Shown here piece by piece: positions 33,520 to 40,786 of a stretch of 64,000 nt of DNA. Within the stretch, counting starts at the first letter, position 1; each line of letters begins with the position of its first letter. Below the pieces are notes generated by a model. It was not told the DNA's origin. It was given only the letters and a program-made list of their open reading frames with translations, and searched no databases. The DNA is from CBDCWT01 sp965223305. Lineage in GTDB: Bacteria; Planctomycetota; Planctomycetia; Pirellulales; Pirellulaceae. The DNA lies in NCBI GenBank assembly GCA_965223305.1, contig CBDCWT010000088.1, forward strand, positions 62,001 to 126,000, written 5' to 3'. The translations under genes were made by a program, and so were the position numbers.

Positions 33520-34195
33520 CTACCGGCCTGCGCCGCCGCATTCTCGCGAGCGCCGTAGGTAGGTTCGCAAAATCGACTGTTGTGCAAACACGTTCTGCCG
33601 GCTATCGACGATCAGCATGTTCATTAGCCATACTGCTGGCCATTTCTTCGATCGCCAGCACGTCGCAGGCATGTCCGGCCCAAACCGTCCCGTTTCTGTT
33701 TGCCAAACAGGTGGCTGCGGCTGGTCGGTCGGTCCACACCGCGGTCATCCGCCCGGCCGCGATCGCCGAGACGGCACTCTCGATCGCTGACTCGAGCGAA
33801 CCAGCCGCCGCAACCTCGGCGGTCGGTTCGATCGCAGTCACCAGGTGAGCCAAGTTCCCTGCCTCTCCTTCTTCCGTGGCAACATAGAGCCCACGGCCGG
33901 CGGCCAGTTGTCCGTCTGCGGCATACTCAACGTGCATGCTCCACTTGTTCAGCTCGTCTCTCGCGGCGGGCGTGACGACGGCACCTGGCCGCAGCAACAA
34001 CCGTCGCCCAACGGCCAGCTGCCCCGACAGCGTCGCCAGCGACACCACCCGCTCCGGCAGCACGGTCTGCGGTTGACGACTGGCGGCTCCATCTTGGTCG
34101 TTGTTTTCCTGTTTGTTGGGACCGGCCGGCAGCTGGGCCAACCGCCGCAAGACTTCGGACACAATCCAATCGACATCAATCGCCGCCGCGGTCAT
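33520..34195 (-). CDS. BMC-associated protein with RpiB-like C-terminus, one apparent frameshift
   Basis: The start ATG (34195) overlaps the BMC-P stop by four bases. Residues 4-21 (AIDVDWIVSEVLRRLAQL) form an amphipathic helix like the encapsulation peptides of the neighbouring enzymes, followed by an N/Q/D-rich linker. The core contains RRLLLRPGAVVTPAARDELN, and the C-terminal part AVWTDRPAAATCLANRNGTV resembles the RpiB/LacAB sugar-phosphate isomerase fold (low certainty). The open frame stops at 33602, but a one-base slip near 33620 leads into NMLIVDSRQNVFAQQSILRT, which continues the RpiB-like pattern to a stop at 33520 (224 residues). A function inside the compartment is inferred, not known. 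Confidence 0.65.
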
Positions 34196-34449
34196 GCGTC
34201 TTTGATTCCGATCGTCGTCCAGCGAACGGGTGTGGCGTCCACGTTCAAGTACTCGCGGGCGCCGCGACCGTCGCTTGTAATCATGACTACTTCCCCGCAA
34301 CCGGCCCCCACGGTGTCAACCGCCAGCACAGGATCGCCGTCCGGACTGCCGTCGACCCGACGTGGTTGCACAATCAACATCGTCTGACCGTCCAAGGACG
34401 CGTGTTTGACCGTAGACGTAGCCGTTCCTAGTACCAGACCCAGCTGCAT
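34192..34449 (-). CDS. BMC-P (EutN/CcmL) shell protein
   Basis: An 85-residue pentamer-forming shell protein. It begins MQLGLVLGTATSTVKHASLD, where GLVLGTATSTVKH corresponds to the first strand and turn, continues GQTMLIVQPR and holds AVDTVGAGCGEVVMIT, the conserved D-x-x-G-A-G-x-G loop that lines the pentamer. Length is normal for the family. It lies 12 bases after the aldehyde dehydrogenase stop and overlaps the next gene by ATGA. BMC-P pentamers close the vertices of the polyhedral shell. Confidence 0.9.
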   Translation of the reverse strand: MQLGLVLGTATSTVKHASLDGQTMLIVQPRRVDGSPDGDPVLAVDTVGAGCGEVVMITSDGRGAREYLNVDATPVRWTTIGIKDA

Positions 34450-34461
34450 GTTACCGTTCGC

Positions 34462-35889
34462 TCATCTTCCAAGGATGCAAAGGTCATCAATCATCGAACA
34501 CCTCCGCTCTCGTGTGAAAGTTAACGGCGTCGTACAGCCCTCGCCGGTTGGACCTGCGATGGAGAAGGACAGGTACCCTTCTCCGCCAAGGCCCAAAGCC
34601 GACATACACGGACCGTTCTTGACGAATAGCGTGGTGTCCAACACTTTGGCCATCCTGGTCATGTTCTTGACGTTGTTCGAGTGAATGATCGCGGTGTGGC
34701 GAAAGCCGTGTTCGTACTTCTTGGCTTGAGCAATCGCTTCCTCGACACAACGGCAACGAACAAACGGTAGGAAAGGCATCATCTGCTCGACGGGTACGAA
34801 CGGATTGGTTTCATCCGTCTCGCCGAACAGCAGCTCCGTGCCATCTGCGACCTGCCTGCCGGCAGCTGCTGCCAGCTTCGAGGCGTCCTGACCCAGATAC
34901 TCTTTGGTTGGACCGTCGTGACGGTGTTCCCCTTCGCCAACCGGAGCGATGGCAGCTTGGGTAAGACGATCGATCTCGCCGGCATTCAAACGAACGGCAC
35001 CCGCCCGTTCCATCGCCTGCAACATTTTGTCGAAGGCCTGATCGACGACGAATACTTCCTTTTCACCAATACAAAGCAAGTTGTTGTCGTACGCAGCTCC
35101 TTGAATGATGGAACGCGCGGCGCGATCGAAATCAGCCGTCTCGTCTACAACAACAGGTGGGTTTCCAGGGCCGGCGACAATCGCTCGCTTGCCGCTGTTG
35201 AGCGCGGCGCGGGCGACACCCGGCCCGCCCGTCACGCAAATCAGTGCAATATCCCGGTGACCGAAGATGCCCGCTGCAGTCTCCAACGTGGGTTCGGCCA
35301 ACAGGCAAATCAAGTTGTCAATGCCCAGGTCTTGATAGATCGCTTCGTTGAAACGGCGGACGCCTTCCGCGGCCACCCGCTTCCCACTGGGGTGCGGGTT
35401 GACGACCAGCGTGTTGCCCGCCGCAATCATGCTCACCGCGTTCCCTGTGATTGTCGGCAGCGAGTGGGTCACTGGGGTGATCGCTCCGATCACCCCAAAC
35501 GGTGCATGCTCGACCACAGCCAACCCGCGGTCACCGCTGTAAACCTCGCTGCGCATGAACTCGACGCCGGGTGTACGGAGGCCAAGCGTTTTCAGCTTTT
35601 CGATCTTGTGCTCGAGGCGCCCGATTTTGGTCTCTTCCATCTCCATCGTGCCCAACTCGACGGACTGATCGACGGAGATGCGACGGATGTGGTCGATGAT
35701 CCGTTTACGGTCTTCCTTGCCGCACTCCGAGAGCTGCTCGAACGCCGCTTTCGCCGCGGCCACAGCCTCATCGACATCCTCGAAAATGCCCCGACGGCCG
35801 GTGTAACCGGCTGGCGCCACTGGCCCTTGGCCCACCTCGGCCAACACTTGTGCCACTACATCACGAATGACCGCTTCATTGATCTGCAT
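34462..35889 (-). CDS. CoA-acylating aldehyde dehydrogenase of the BMC (PduP-like)
   Basis: A 475-residue enzyme that oxidises an aldehyde to acyl-CoA with NAD+. In this pathway the substrate is expected to be lactaldehyde, giving lactyl-CoA. Residues 1-20 (MQINEAVIRDVVAQVLAEVG) form the amphipathic encapsulation helix seen on PduP and EutE. The catalytic Cys273 lies in AAYDNNLLCIGEKEVFV, after the NAD-binding region HAPFGVIGAITPVTHSLPT (128-146) and VTGGPGVARAALNSGKR (219-235). It is flanked by shell genes on both sides, with gaps of 3 and 12 bases. This is the signature enzyme of metabolosome-type BMCs. Confidence 0.93.
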   Translation of the reverse strand: MQINEAVIRDVVAQVLAEVGQGPVAPAGYTGRRGIFEDVDEAVAAAKAAFEQLSECGKEDRKRIIDHIRRISVDQSVELGTMEMEETKIGRLEHKIEKLKTLGLRTPGVEFMRSEVYSGDRGLAVVEHAPFGVIGAITPVTHSLPTITGNAVSMIAAGNTLVVNPHPSGKRVAAEGVRRFNEAIYQDLGIDNLICLLAEPTLETAAGIFGHRDIALICVTGGPGVARAALNSGKRAIVAGPGNPPVVVDETADFDRAARSIIQGAAYDNNLLCIGEKEVFVVDQAFDKMLQAMERAGAVRLNAGEIDRLTQAAIAPVGEGEHRHDGPTKEYLGQDASKLAAAAGRQVADGTELLFGETDETNPFVPVEQMMPFLPFVRCRCVEEAIAQAKKYEHGFRHTAIIHSNNVKNMTRMAKVLDTTLFVKNGPCMSALGLGGEGYLSFSIAGPTGEGCTTPLTFTRERRCSMIDDLCILGR

Positions 35890-35892
35890 TGT

Positions 35893-36201
35893 TCACTCTC
35901 TGCTATAGACACACGATTCATCAACGTGCACCTTGTCGACGATCCCGACGATCACAGTGTCGACAGGCATCTTGCTCGTCTCAGGCGTCATCCGTGCGCT
36001 AGATCCTTGGGTAATCAAGACATAGTCACCGTTGCCGGCTCCCAACATGTCGACTGCGACAAACGTCCGGCCGGTAGTTTGTAATTCTCGGCGCCGTTCC
36101 GGCTCCAGCCGGTAAGGTTCGACAATCAACAACTTGTAACCCACCATCGACTCCACCTTCTGAGTCGAGATGAGCGAGCCGGTCACTTTGGCGACAAACA
36201 T
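35893..36201 (-). CDS. BMC-P (EutN/CcmL) shell protein
   Basis: A 102-residue shell pentamer. MFVAKVTGSLISTQKVESMV is a textbook BMC-P N-terminus, followed by GYKLLIVEPYRL and FVAVDMLGAGNGDYVLITQG, with the D-x-x-G-A-G-x-G loop. The C-terminal strand is MPVDTVIVGIVDKVHVD. A G-rich ribosome-binding site (AGGGGGGG) precedes the ATG. It lies 12 bases after ackA and 3 bases before the aldehyde dehydrogenase. Confidence 0.92.
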   Translation of the reverse strand: MFVAKVTGSLISTQKVESMVGYKLLIVEPYRLEPERRRELQTTGRTFVAVDMLGAGNGDYVLITQGSSARMTPETSKMPVDTVIVGIVDKVHVDESCVYSRE

Positions 36202-36213
36202 GCCGCACCCCCC

Positions 36214-37419
36214 CTAGGCTGCTTCAGCGTCTAATAGCGCCTTGGTTTGTTTGGCGACGATCCACTCTTCATTCGTGGGCACGATCCAGATCTGAGTTCT
36301 GCTGTCAGGCGAGTCGATGCGGCATTCGCCCTCCGCGGCACGGTTGGCAGCCTCGTCCAACTTGATCCCTAGCTCCTCGAGCGAGGCGCAAACACCAGAC
36401 CGGATACTGACCCCGTTCTCGCCAATGCCGCCGGTAAACACGAGCAGCTCGACACCCCCCAGCTCGACCAGCAGGCCGCCCATGTGGCGGCGCACCTCCG
36501 TGATAAACAGATCCAGTGCCAACCGCGCTCTGGTGTCGCCCCGCTCCGCGGCCTCCGCCAGATCCCTCATGTCGCCGCTGATCCCGCTGACGCCAAGCAG
36601 ACCGCTCCTCTCCGCTAACTCTGACAACGTCTCTTCGAGCGTCTTGCCTGTCGCCGCCATGACCAATGGGAGCGCAAAAGGATCGAAGTCTCCCACTCGG
36701 TTGTTGTGCGGTAGCCCAGTTTGAGGACTCATGCCCATCGAAGTGGCGGCACTTTGTCCGCCCTTGATCGCACAGAGACTGCTCGAACCGCCCAGATGAC
36801 AAGAGATCACCCGTTGGTCCTCGTGCCCCGTCAGCTCGGCCGTCCGCTCGGCGATGTAGCGATGGCTGGCTCCGTGAAACCCCCAACGGCGGATCGCAAG
36901 CTGCTCCGCCCATTCAAACGGGCAGCCATAGGTCCGCAGCCGCTCAGGTACCGTCGCGTGAAATCCTGTCTCAAACGCAGCCACCAACGGGATCCCTGGC
37001 AACTTTTTGGCCAACAGACGCATCGCCTTGATGTAGGGTGGGTTGTGTGCCGGAGCCACCGCGCTCATCTCTTCCATGGCTGCCAGTACATTCTCGTCGA
37101 CCCGCTGCACGCCGCTGATCCGACCTCCATGGACTGCTTTGAAGCCGATCGCGGCAACTTCCGCAGGATCCTTCAAGCAGCCACCCTCCTTGCCTGTCAA
37201 CTGCTCGAGACACCTGCGGACGGCCACGGCATGGTCGGGAACTTCGGCGCTCAGCTCCGTGCGTTGCGCGCCGATCTCGACAAAACAGTGACTCTGCGAA
37301 TCGCCGATCCGCTCGATTCCACCGCGAGCCAGCTGCCGCCCTTCGCTCATATCGAAGAGTCGGTACTTAAAGCTGGTCGAGCCGAGATTGGCTACCAGGA
37401 TCTTCACAGCGAGAGACAC
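36214..37419 (-). CDS. ackA: Acetate/propionate kinase family, BMC-linked
   Basis: A 401-residue ASKHA-fold kinase that makes ATP from an acyl phosphate. NLGSTSFKYRLFD at residues 10-22 is the phosphate loop. HGGRISGVQ, HNPPYIKAM, AFETGFHATVP, SCHLGGSSSLCAIKGGQSAA and VFTGGIGENG follow in the family order. In the BMC it would take the acyl phosphate made by PduL and return ATP, completing aldehyde to acyl-CoA to acyl phosphate to acid. No N-terminal helix extension is seen, so it may act outside the shell or be recruited another way. It lies 19 bases after a BMC-H gene. Confidence 0.92.
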   Translation of the reverse strand: MSLAVKILVANLGSTSFKYRLFDMSEGRQLARGGIERIGDSQSHCFVEIGAQRTELSAEVPDHAVAVRRCLEQLTGKEGGCLKDPAEVAAIGFKAVHGGRISGVQRVDENVLAAMEEMSAVAPAHNPPYIKAMRLLAKKLPGIPLVAAFETGFHATVPERLRTYGCPFEWAEQLAIRRWGFHGASHRYIAERTAELTGHEDQRVISCHLGGSSSLCAIKGGQSAATSMGMSPQTGLPHNNRVGDFDPFALPLVMAATGKTLEETLSELAERSGLLGVSGISGDMRDLAEAAERGDTRARLALDLFITEVRRHMGGLLVELGGVELLVFTGGIGENGVSIRSGVCASLEELGIKLDEAANRAAEGECRIDSPDSRTQIWIVPTNEEWIVAKQTKALLDAEAA

Positions 37420-37438
37420 TCCTTTCCTCGTTGTTGGA

Positions 37439-37708
37439 CTAGCCGACGTAGGCGTCGATCAGCCCTTCGGATGGCCTCGCGATAATGTGGCTGCCGTGCA
37501 TCTCGCCCACCTGCGCCGCGGCGCTCGCACCGGCTTCGACCGCGGCACGCACGCTGCCCACATCACCACGCACGACGGTCGTCACAAAGCCACCGCCGAT
37601 GTCGATGCGTTTGACAATCTCGACATTTGCAGCCTTTGCCATGGCGTCGGTCGCCTCGACGAGCCCGACCAACCCTTTGGTCTCAACCAATCCAATTGCG
37701 TGTTGCAT
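37439..37708 (-). CDS. BMC-H hexameric shell protein
   Basis: An 89-residue PF00936 protein: MQHAIGLVETKGLVGLVEAT, then DAMAKAANVEIVKRIDIGGG, FVTTVVRGDVGSVRAAVEAG and HIIARPSEGL. All are standard for hexamers that tile the shell facets. The G-G-G pore-loop region after RIDI is the likely substrate pore. The ATG at 37708 is preferred to a GTG four codons upstream because the GAGAG ribosome-binding site lies at a workable distance only for the ATG. It lies 68 bases from the other BMC-H gene. Confidence 0.95.
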   Translation of the reverse strand: MQHAIGLVETKGLVGLVEATDAMAKAANVEIVKRIDIGGGFVTTVVRGDVGSVRAAVEAGASAAAQVGEMHGSHIIARPSEGLIDAYVG

Positions 37709-37776
37709 CACTCGGTTCACTCTCTAACTTGCGTTCTGAAAACAAAACTAACGTCTCTACGCGATTCACCGCGTTG

Positions 37777-38079
37777 CTACTTTCCAGCTGTCCGCTTGAG
37801 CGGCGGCGGCAATACGATTCCCAGATCCTCGTGCGGACGTGGAATGACCTGGACGCTGACCACTTCGCCAACTCGTCCAGCAGCATTCGCGCCGGCATCG
37901 GTAGCCGCCTTCACCGCCGCCACATCTCCTGTGACAAACGCGGTGACTAATCCGGCACCGACCTTGTCCCAACCAATGAACTGCACGTTGGCAGCTTTCA
38001 TCATCGCGTCAGTCGATTCCACTAAGGCGATAAAACCCTTAGTCTCAATCATCCCCAACGCTTCCATCGTCTTCGCCAT
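37777..38079 (-). CDS. BMC-H hexameric shell protein with C-terminal extension
   Basis: A 100-residue BMC domain protein: MAKTMEALGMIETKGFIALV, DAMMKAANVQFIGWDKVGAG, LVTAFVTGDVAAVKAATDAG and VQVIPRPHEDLGIVLPP. After the usual end of the fold there is a short basic tail (LKRTAGK), which the other BMC-H lacks. The pore loop is KVGAG. A GGAGA site precedes the ATG; a GTG one codon upstream is the alternative. Two different BMC-H proteins are usual in this locus type and allow mixed facets. Confidence 0.95.
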   Translation of the reverse strand: MAKTMEALGMIETKGFIALVESTDAMMKAANVQFIGWDKVGAGLVTAFVTGDVAAVKAATDAGANAAGRVGEVVSVQVIPRPHEDLGIVLPPPLKRTAGK

Positions 38080-38141
38080 CACGGTTCTCCGAATGAGAGT
38101 TCTAACTTCTGGTTCCCGGCGTCAGACATGAATTGCCCGCC

Positions 38142-38852
38142 CTAGCGGTGGCAGTCACAGGGCTGCGGCCTCACCAGTTCGACATGCGTCGCCATGTCTA
38201 AACAACACGCGTTTCCTTCGTCCGTGTCCAAATGCACTTCCAATTTGCTTGTCTGATCCGCCCTCACCAACAACTCCTCAAACACCAGCGTGCATTGAGG
38301 AGATTCAATCCGTAGATTCATCAAGTCGCCGTTCTGGACACCGTAACTTTCAGCGTCCCGCACGTTCATATGGACGTGACGCGCAGCCCGAATCACCCCC
38401 TGATCCAGCTCGACCGCGCCCTGGGGGCCAACAAGTACGCAACCAGGTGTCCCGTCGATTCGCCCGCTGTGCCGCACTGGAGCATCAATACCCAGCGAAA
38501 TGGAGTCGGTAAGAGCCAGCTCGACTTGGCTGTAAGGTCGCGTCGGGCCAAGTATGCGGACATTGGGCAACAGGCGACGCCGTGGCCCAATCAGCATGAC
38601 AGTCTCCTCCGCTGCGTAGAAGCCGTCCTGGTAAAGCGCCTTCATCGGAGTCAGCGTACGACCGACACCAAATAACCGCTCCACGTGCTCGTCCGTCAGA
38701 TGACAATGCCGCGCGGAAATACTGACCACCACCTGCCCGGGCGCCGCCGCCGTATCTCGGCTCGTGGACGCCGAATCGTCGGTCTGCTGTAGCACAACCC
38801 TCCGCACAATCTGTTCGATCGTCGAACGGTCAATCCCGGCTGTCGAATTCAT
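38142..38852 (-). CDS. pduL: PduL-type phosphotransacylase with N-terminal encapsulation helix
   Basis: About 236 residues. It converts acyl-CoA and phosphate to acyl phosphate and CoA, recycling CoA inside the shell. The two PduL halves each hold zinc ligands: VVSISARHCHLTDEHVERLF (about 42-61) and RAARHVHMNVRDAESYGV (about 156-173), with EVHLDTDEGNACCL near 205-218. The first 20 residues contain DRSTIEQIVRRVVLQQ, an amphipathic helix of the encapsulation type. GAGGA before the ATG at 38852 favours this start over one six codons upstream. Confidence 0.93.
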   Translation of the reverse strand: MNSTAGIDRSTIEQIVRRVVLQQTDDSASTSRDTAAAPGQVVVSISARHCHLTDEHVERLFGVGRTLTPMKALYQDGFYAAEETVMLIGPRRRLLPNVRILGPTRPYSQVELALTDSISLGIDAPVRHSGRIDGTPGCVLVGPQGAVELDQGVIRAARHVHMNVRDAESYGVQNGDLMNLRIESPQCTLVFEELLVRADQTSKLEVHLDTDEGNACCLDMATHVELVRPQPCDCHR

Positions 38853-38894
38853 GTGCGTCCTCAAAGTCACCCGCCGCGCTGCCCGATTCGCGAA

Positions 38895-39707
38895 CTATTC
38901 ACTGGCTCCGTCCGCAAGATTGTCGGTCCCTCCAGCGACAACCAATTTCACTCCCGCCGCGATGATCTTGCTGCGCCAGTCCTCGCTAATTCCATGGTCT
39001 GCTACCAACACGTCTATCGCACTTAAGTCACACAAGTGTGCGAGACTCGTGCGGCCGAATTTGCTGCTGTCGACAACCACAATTACTTCGTCAGCCGCCG
39101 TCATCATCGCTTGTTCGGTGCCAACTAGTAGCAGATTGCTGTTGTAATATCCGCTGTCATTGACTCCCGCCACGCTGATCACCGTGCGGCGCACATTCAG
39201 TTCGCTGAGCATCTGGTTGGCATAGGGACCCAAGCAAACACCCGTACGGGTGTGCACGTAGCCGCCAATCAACACCAAGTCGACATCAGTGCTCGTAAAC
39301 AGACTCGCTACGGGTAACGAGTTCGTGACCACCTGTAAGGGACGCCTCACCAGCAGCCGCGCTAACTCATACGTGGTGCTGCCCCCGTCCAGCAGTACCG
39401 TGTCACCATCCTCGATGAGCCGGCTGGCCACATCCGCGATCGCCCGCTTCTTGTCCCAGTGAGCTTGCTGCCGCTGCTCGAAGTGTGCCAGCTTGGGAGA
39501 CGGGCCGGTGTAAAACACCCCGCCGTGGGTCCGCCGCGCCGCCCCCAGTTCCTCCAAGTGGTCCAGGTCCCTGCGAACCGTCGACTCCGATACCTCCAGT
39601 TCGTCGGCCAAGTCCGGGAGAGCCGCAAAGCCACGGACTCGAACCAGCTCCAACAACCGACTGCGTCGTTCTTCCGTTAGCGTTTGTTGTGCCACAGAAC
39701 TGCTCAA
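38895..39707 (-). CDS. DeoR-family transcriptional regulator of the BMC operon
   Basis: A 270-residue repressor. The N-terminal winged helix-turn-helix reads EERRSRLLELVRVRGFAALP, LADELEVSESTVRRDLDHLE, ELGAARRTHGGVFY (residues 12-66). The C-terminal DeoR sensor domain (about 85-255) has DGDTVLLDGGSTTYELARLL and VVVDSSKFGRTSL, the sugar-phosphate-binding type with the D-x-G-S-T/T phosphate loop. It is the first gene of the operon and so probably controls it and itself, likely released by a fuculose- or rhamnulose-phosphate-type ligand. The start is a TTG at 39707, or a GTG four codons later; GGAAGG lies upstream of both at imperfect distances. Confidence 0.9.
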   Translation of the reverse strand: MSSSVAQQTLTEERRSRLLELVRVRGFAALPDLADELEVSESTVRRDLDHLEELGAARRTHGGVFYTGPSPKLAHFEQRQQAHWDKKRAIADVASRLIEDGDTVLLDGGSTTYELARLLVRRPLQVVTNSLPVASLFTSTDVDLVLIGGYVHTRTGVCLGPYANQMLSELNVRRTVISVAGVNDSGYYNSNLLLVGTEQAMMTAADEVIVVVDSSKFGRTSLAHLCDLSAIDVLVADHGISEDWRSKIIAAGVKLVVAGGTDNLADGASE

Positions 39708-39741
39708 TACCTTCCGTATTCAGTCCGTTACATGACGATTA

Positions 39742-39828
39742 TGAGTGATTTGTGATCATATTTCAATCGTCTTCCGCGCATTTTAGCCCACCTTTATGAA
39801 CGATTTATTCCATTCGCCTGAATGATTT
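39742..39828 (-). promoter_or_regulatory. Three TGARYGATTT direct repeats, candidate DeoR operators
   Basis: TGAGTGATTT (39742-39751), TGAACGATTT (39797-39806) and TGAATGATTT (39819-39828) are in the same orientation 35-121 bases upstream of the regulator start. In the direction of transcription they read AAATCRYTCA. The middle copy would overlap the -35 zone of the possible TAAAAT promoter. A shorter relative, TGACGATTA, is at 39733. The binding protein is inferred from position. Confidence 0.5.
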
Positions 39829-39895
39829 CGCGCATCTCCGGTGACTTCCTTGACCGCCAGTGTTCCAGATTGCGTCACGGCGGCCTCAGTCGTAA

Positions 39896-39969
39896 GCGCG
39901 AAGCGTAAGCGAGGGAATTACTTATGTTGGTACACCACCTCTCCCTCGCTGACGCTTCGGGTTACGAAA
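39896..39969. repeat. Hairpin repeat family 2, copy 3
   Basis: GCGCGAAGCGTAAGCGAGGG (39896-39915), centre TTGGTACACCA, inverse arm TCCCTCGCTGACGCTTCGGG (39942-39961) followed by TTACGAAA. Confidence 0.8.
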
Positions 39970-40006
39970 AACGCGACGAATTCGACACTCGCGTCGCGGC
40001 GGCTCC

Positions 40007-40100
40007 GCAGGTCGCGCCTCCCTGCGTTTTCTCCATCCCGGCGGCTCCGCAGGAGCGTCGCCCTCCCGGATAGTCGCCCCCCCGGATAATTGCCCCGAAC
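40007..40100. repeat. GC-rich repeat cluster with CCCGGAT units
   Basis: GCGGCTCCGCAGG occurs twice (near 40000-40013 and 40043-40055), followed by CGTCGCCCTCCCGGAT and further CCCGGAT units up to 40117. A related sequence is in the spacer near 2336-2355. Module limits are approximate. Confidence 0.5.
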
Positions 40101-40147
40101 GATCGCCATCCCGGATGGCTATGCGTGGGCCTCTGAGACAGGCCCTT

Positions 40148-40786
40148 CTACGGCGCTACGAGCACGCGGCCATCGACGACGGTCAACTTGCCCTGGGCGT
40201 AGAGCCGAATCGCTGCGGGGTAGGCGCGGCGTTCCTCGGCAAAGACACGCGCTTGCAGGGTCTCGGCGGTGTCACCATCTTCCACCACCGCGGTCCGCTG
40301 CAAGATAATCGGACCGTGGTCGTAGATGTCGTCGACAAAGTGGACCGTACAGCCGCTGATCTTGGCCCCGGAGTCAATAACCGCTTGGTGAACGCGGAGT
40401 CCGTAGAAACCCTTCCCACAGAAGGCGGGAATGAGACTGGGATGGATGTTCATCACTCGATTCTGAAAGTCTTCCGGAATCGGCACGTACTTGACGAACC
40501 CCGCCATGGCGACCAGATCGGCTGATGTCTCCCGGCAAGCGGTGAAGATCGCCCGGCTGTACTCCTGGTCGGTCTCGAATTCGTCGCGCTGCACCACGGC
40601 AACCGGTACGTTCGCATTTCGGGCCCGCTGGATGCCTGCCGCGGCGGGATGGCTGGAGACGACCAGAACGACCTGCGCGAGCAGGTCGTCCGCCGCCGCT
40701 AAATCAAGGAAGTTCTGCAGCGTCGTGCCGCCGCCGGAAATCAGAACTGCCAGGCGCAAATCGTGATCGAGCCGCGAGTCACTCAT
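40148..40786 (-). CDS. purN: Phosphoribosylglycinamide formyltransferase (PurN)
   Basis: A 212-residue formyl-THF-dependent GAR transformylase of purine synthesis. The phosphate-binding LISGGGTTLQNFLD is at residues 15-28. The catalytic block VMNIHPSLIPAFCGKGFYGL carries the Asn-His pair (near 112-114), and GCTVHFVDDIYDHGPIILQ carries the conserved Asp (near 147). The length is typical. Its ATG overlaps the ileS stop by four bases, so it is translated after ileS from the same transcript. Confidence 0.94.
   Translation of the reverse strand: MSDSRLDHDLRLAVLISGGGTTLQNFLDLAAADDLLAQVVLVVSSHPAAAGIQRARNANVPVAVVQRDEFETDQEYSRAIFTACRETSADLVAMAGFVKYVPIPEDFQNRVMNIHPSLIPAFCGKGFYGLRVHQAVIDSGAKISGCTVHFVDDIYDHGPIILQRTAVVEDGDTAETLQARVFAEERRAYPAAIRLYAQGKLTVVDGRVLVAP

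Larger units (their letters stand above)
39708..40147. other. Spacer with the BMC operon control region and repeats
   Basis: The part next to the DeoR gene (39708-39830) is AT-rich and holds candidate operators and a TAAAAT (minus strand, 39785-39780) that could be a -10 box. The remainder is a family 2 hairpin (39896-39969) and GC-rich repeats (40007-40100). No gene was recognised. Confidence 0.55.

Noticed and set aside
34918..36084. 388-codon plus-strand frame across the BMC genes
   Set aside because: Antisense to the aldehyde dehydrogenase and BMC-P genes, which have clear family motifs.
36721..38131. Plus-strand frames of about 250 codons each
   Set aside because: Antisense to acetate kinase and the two BMC-H genes; no ribosome-binding sites or homology.
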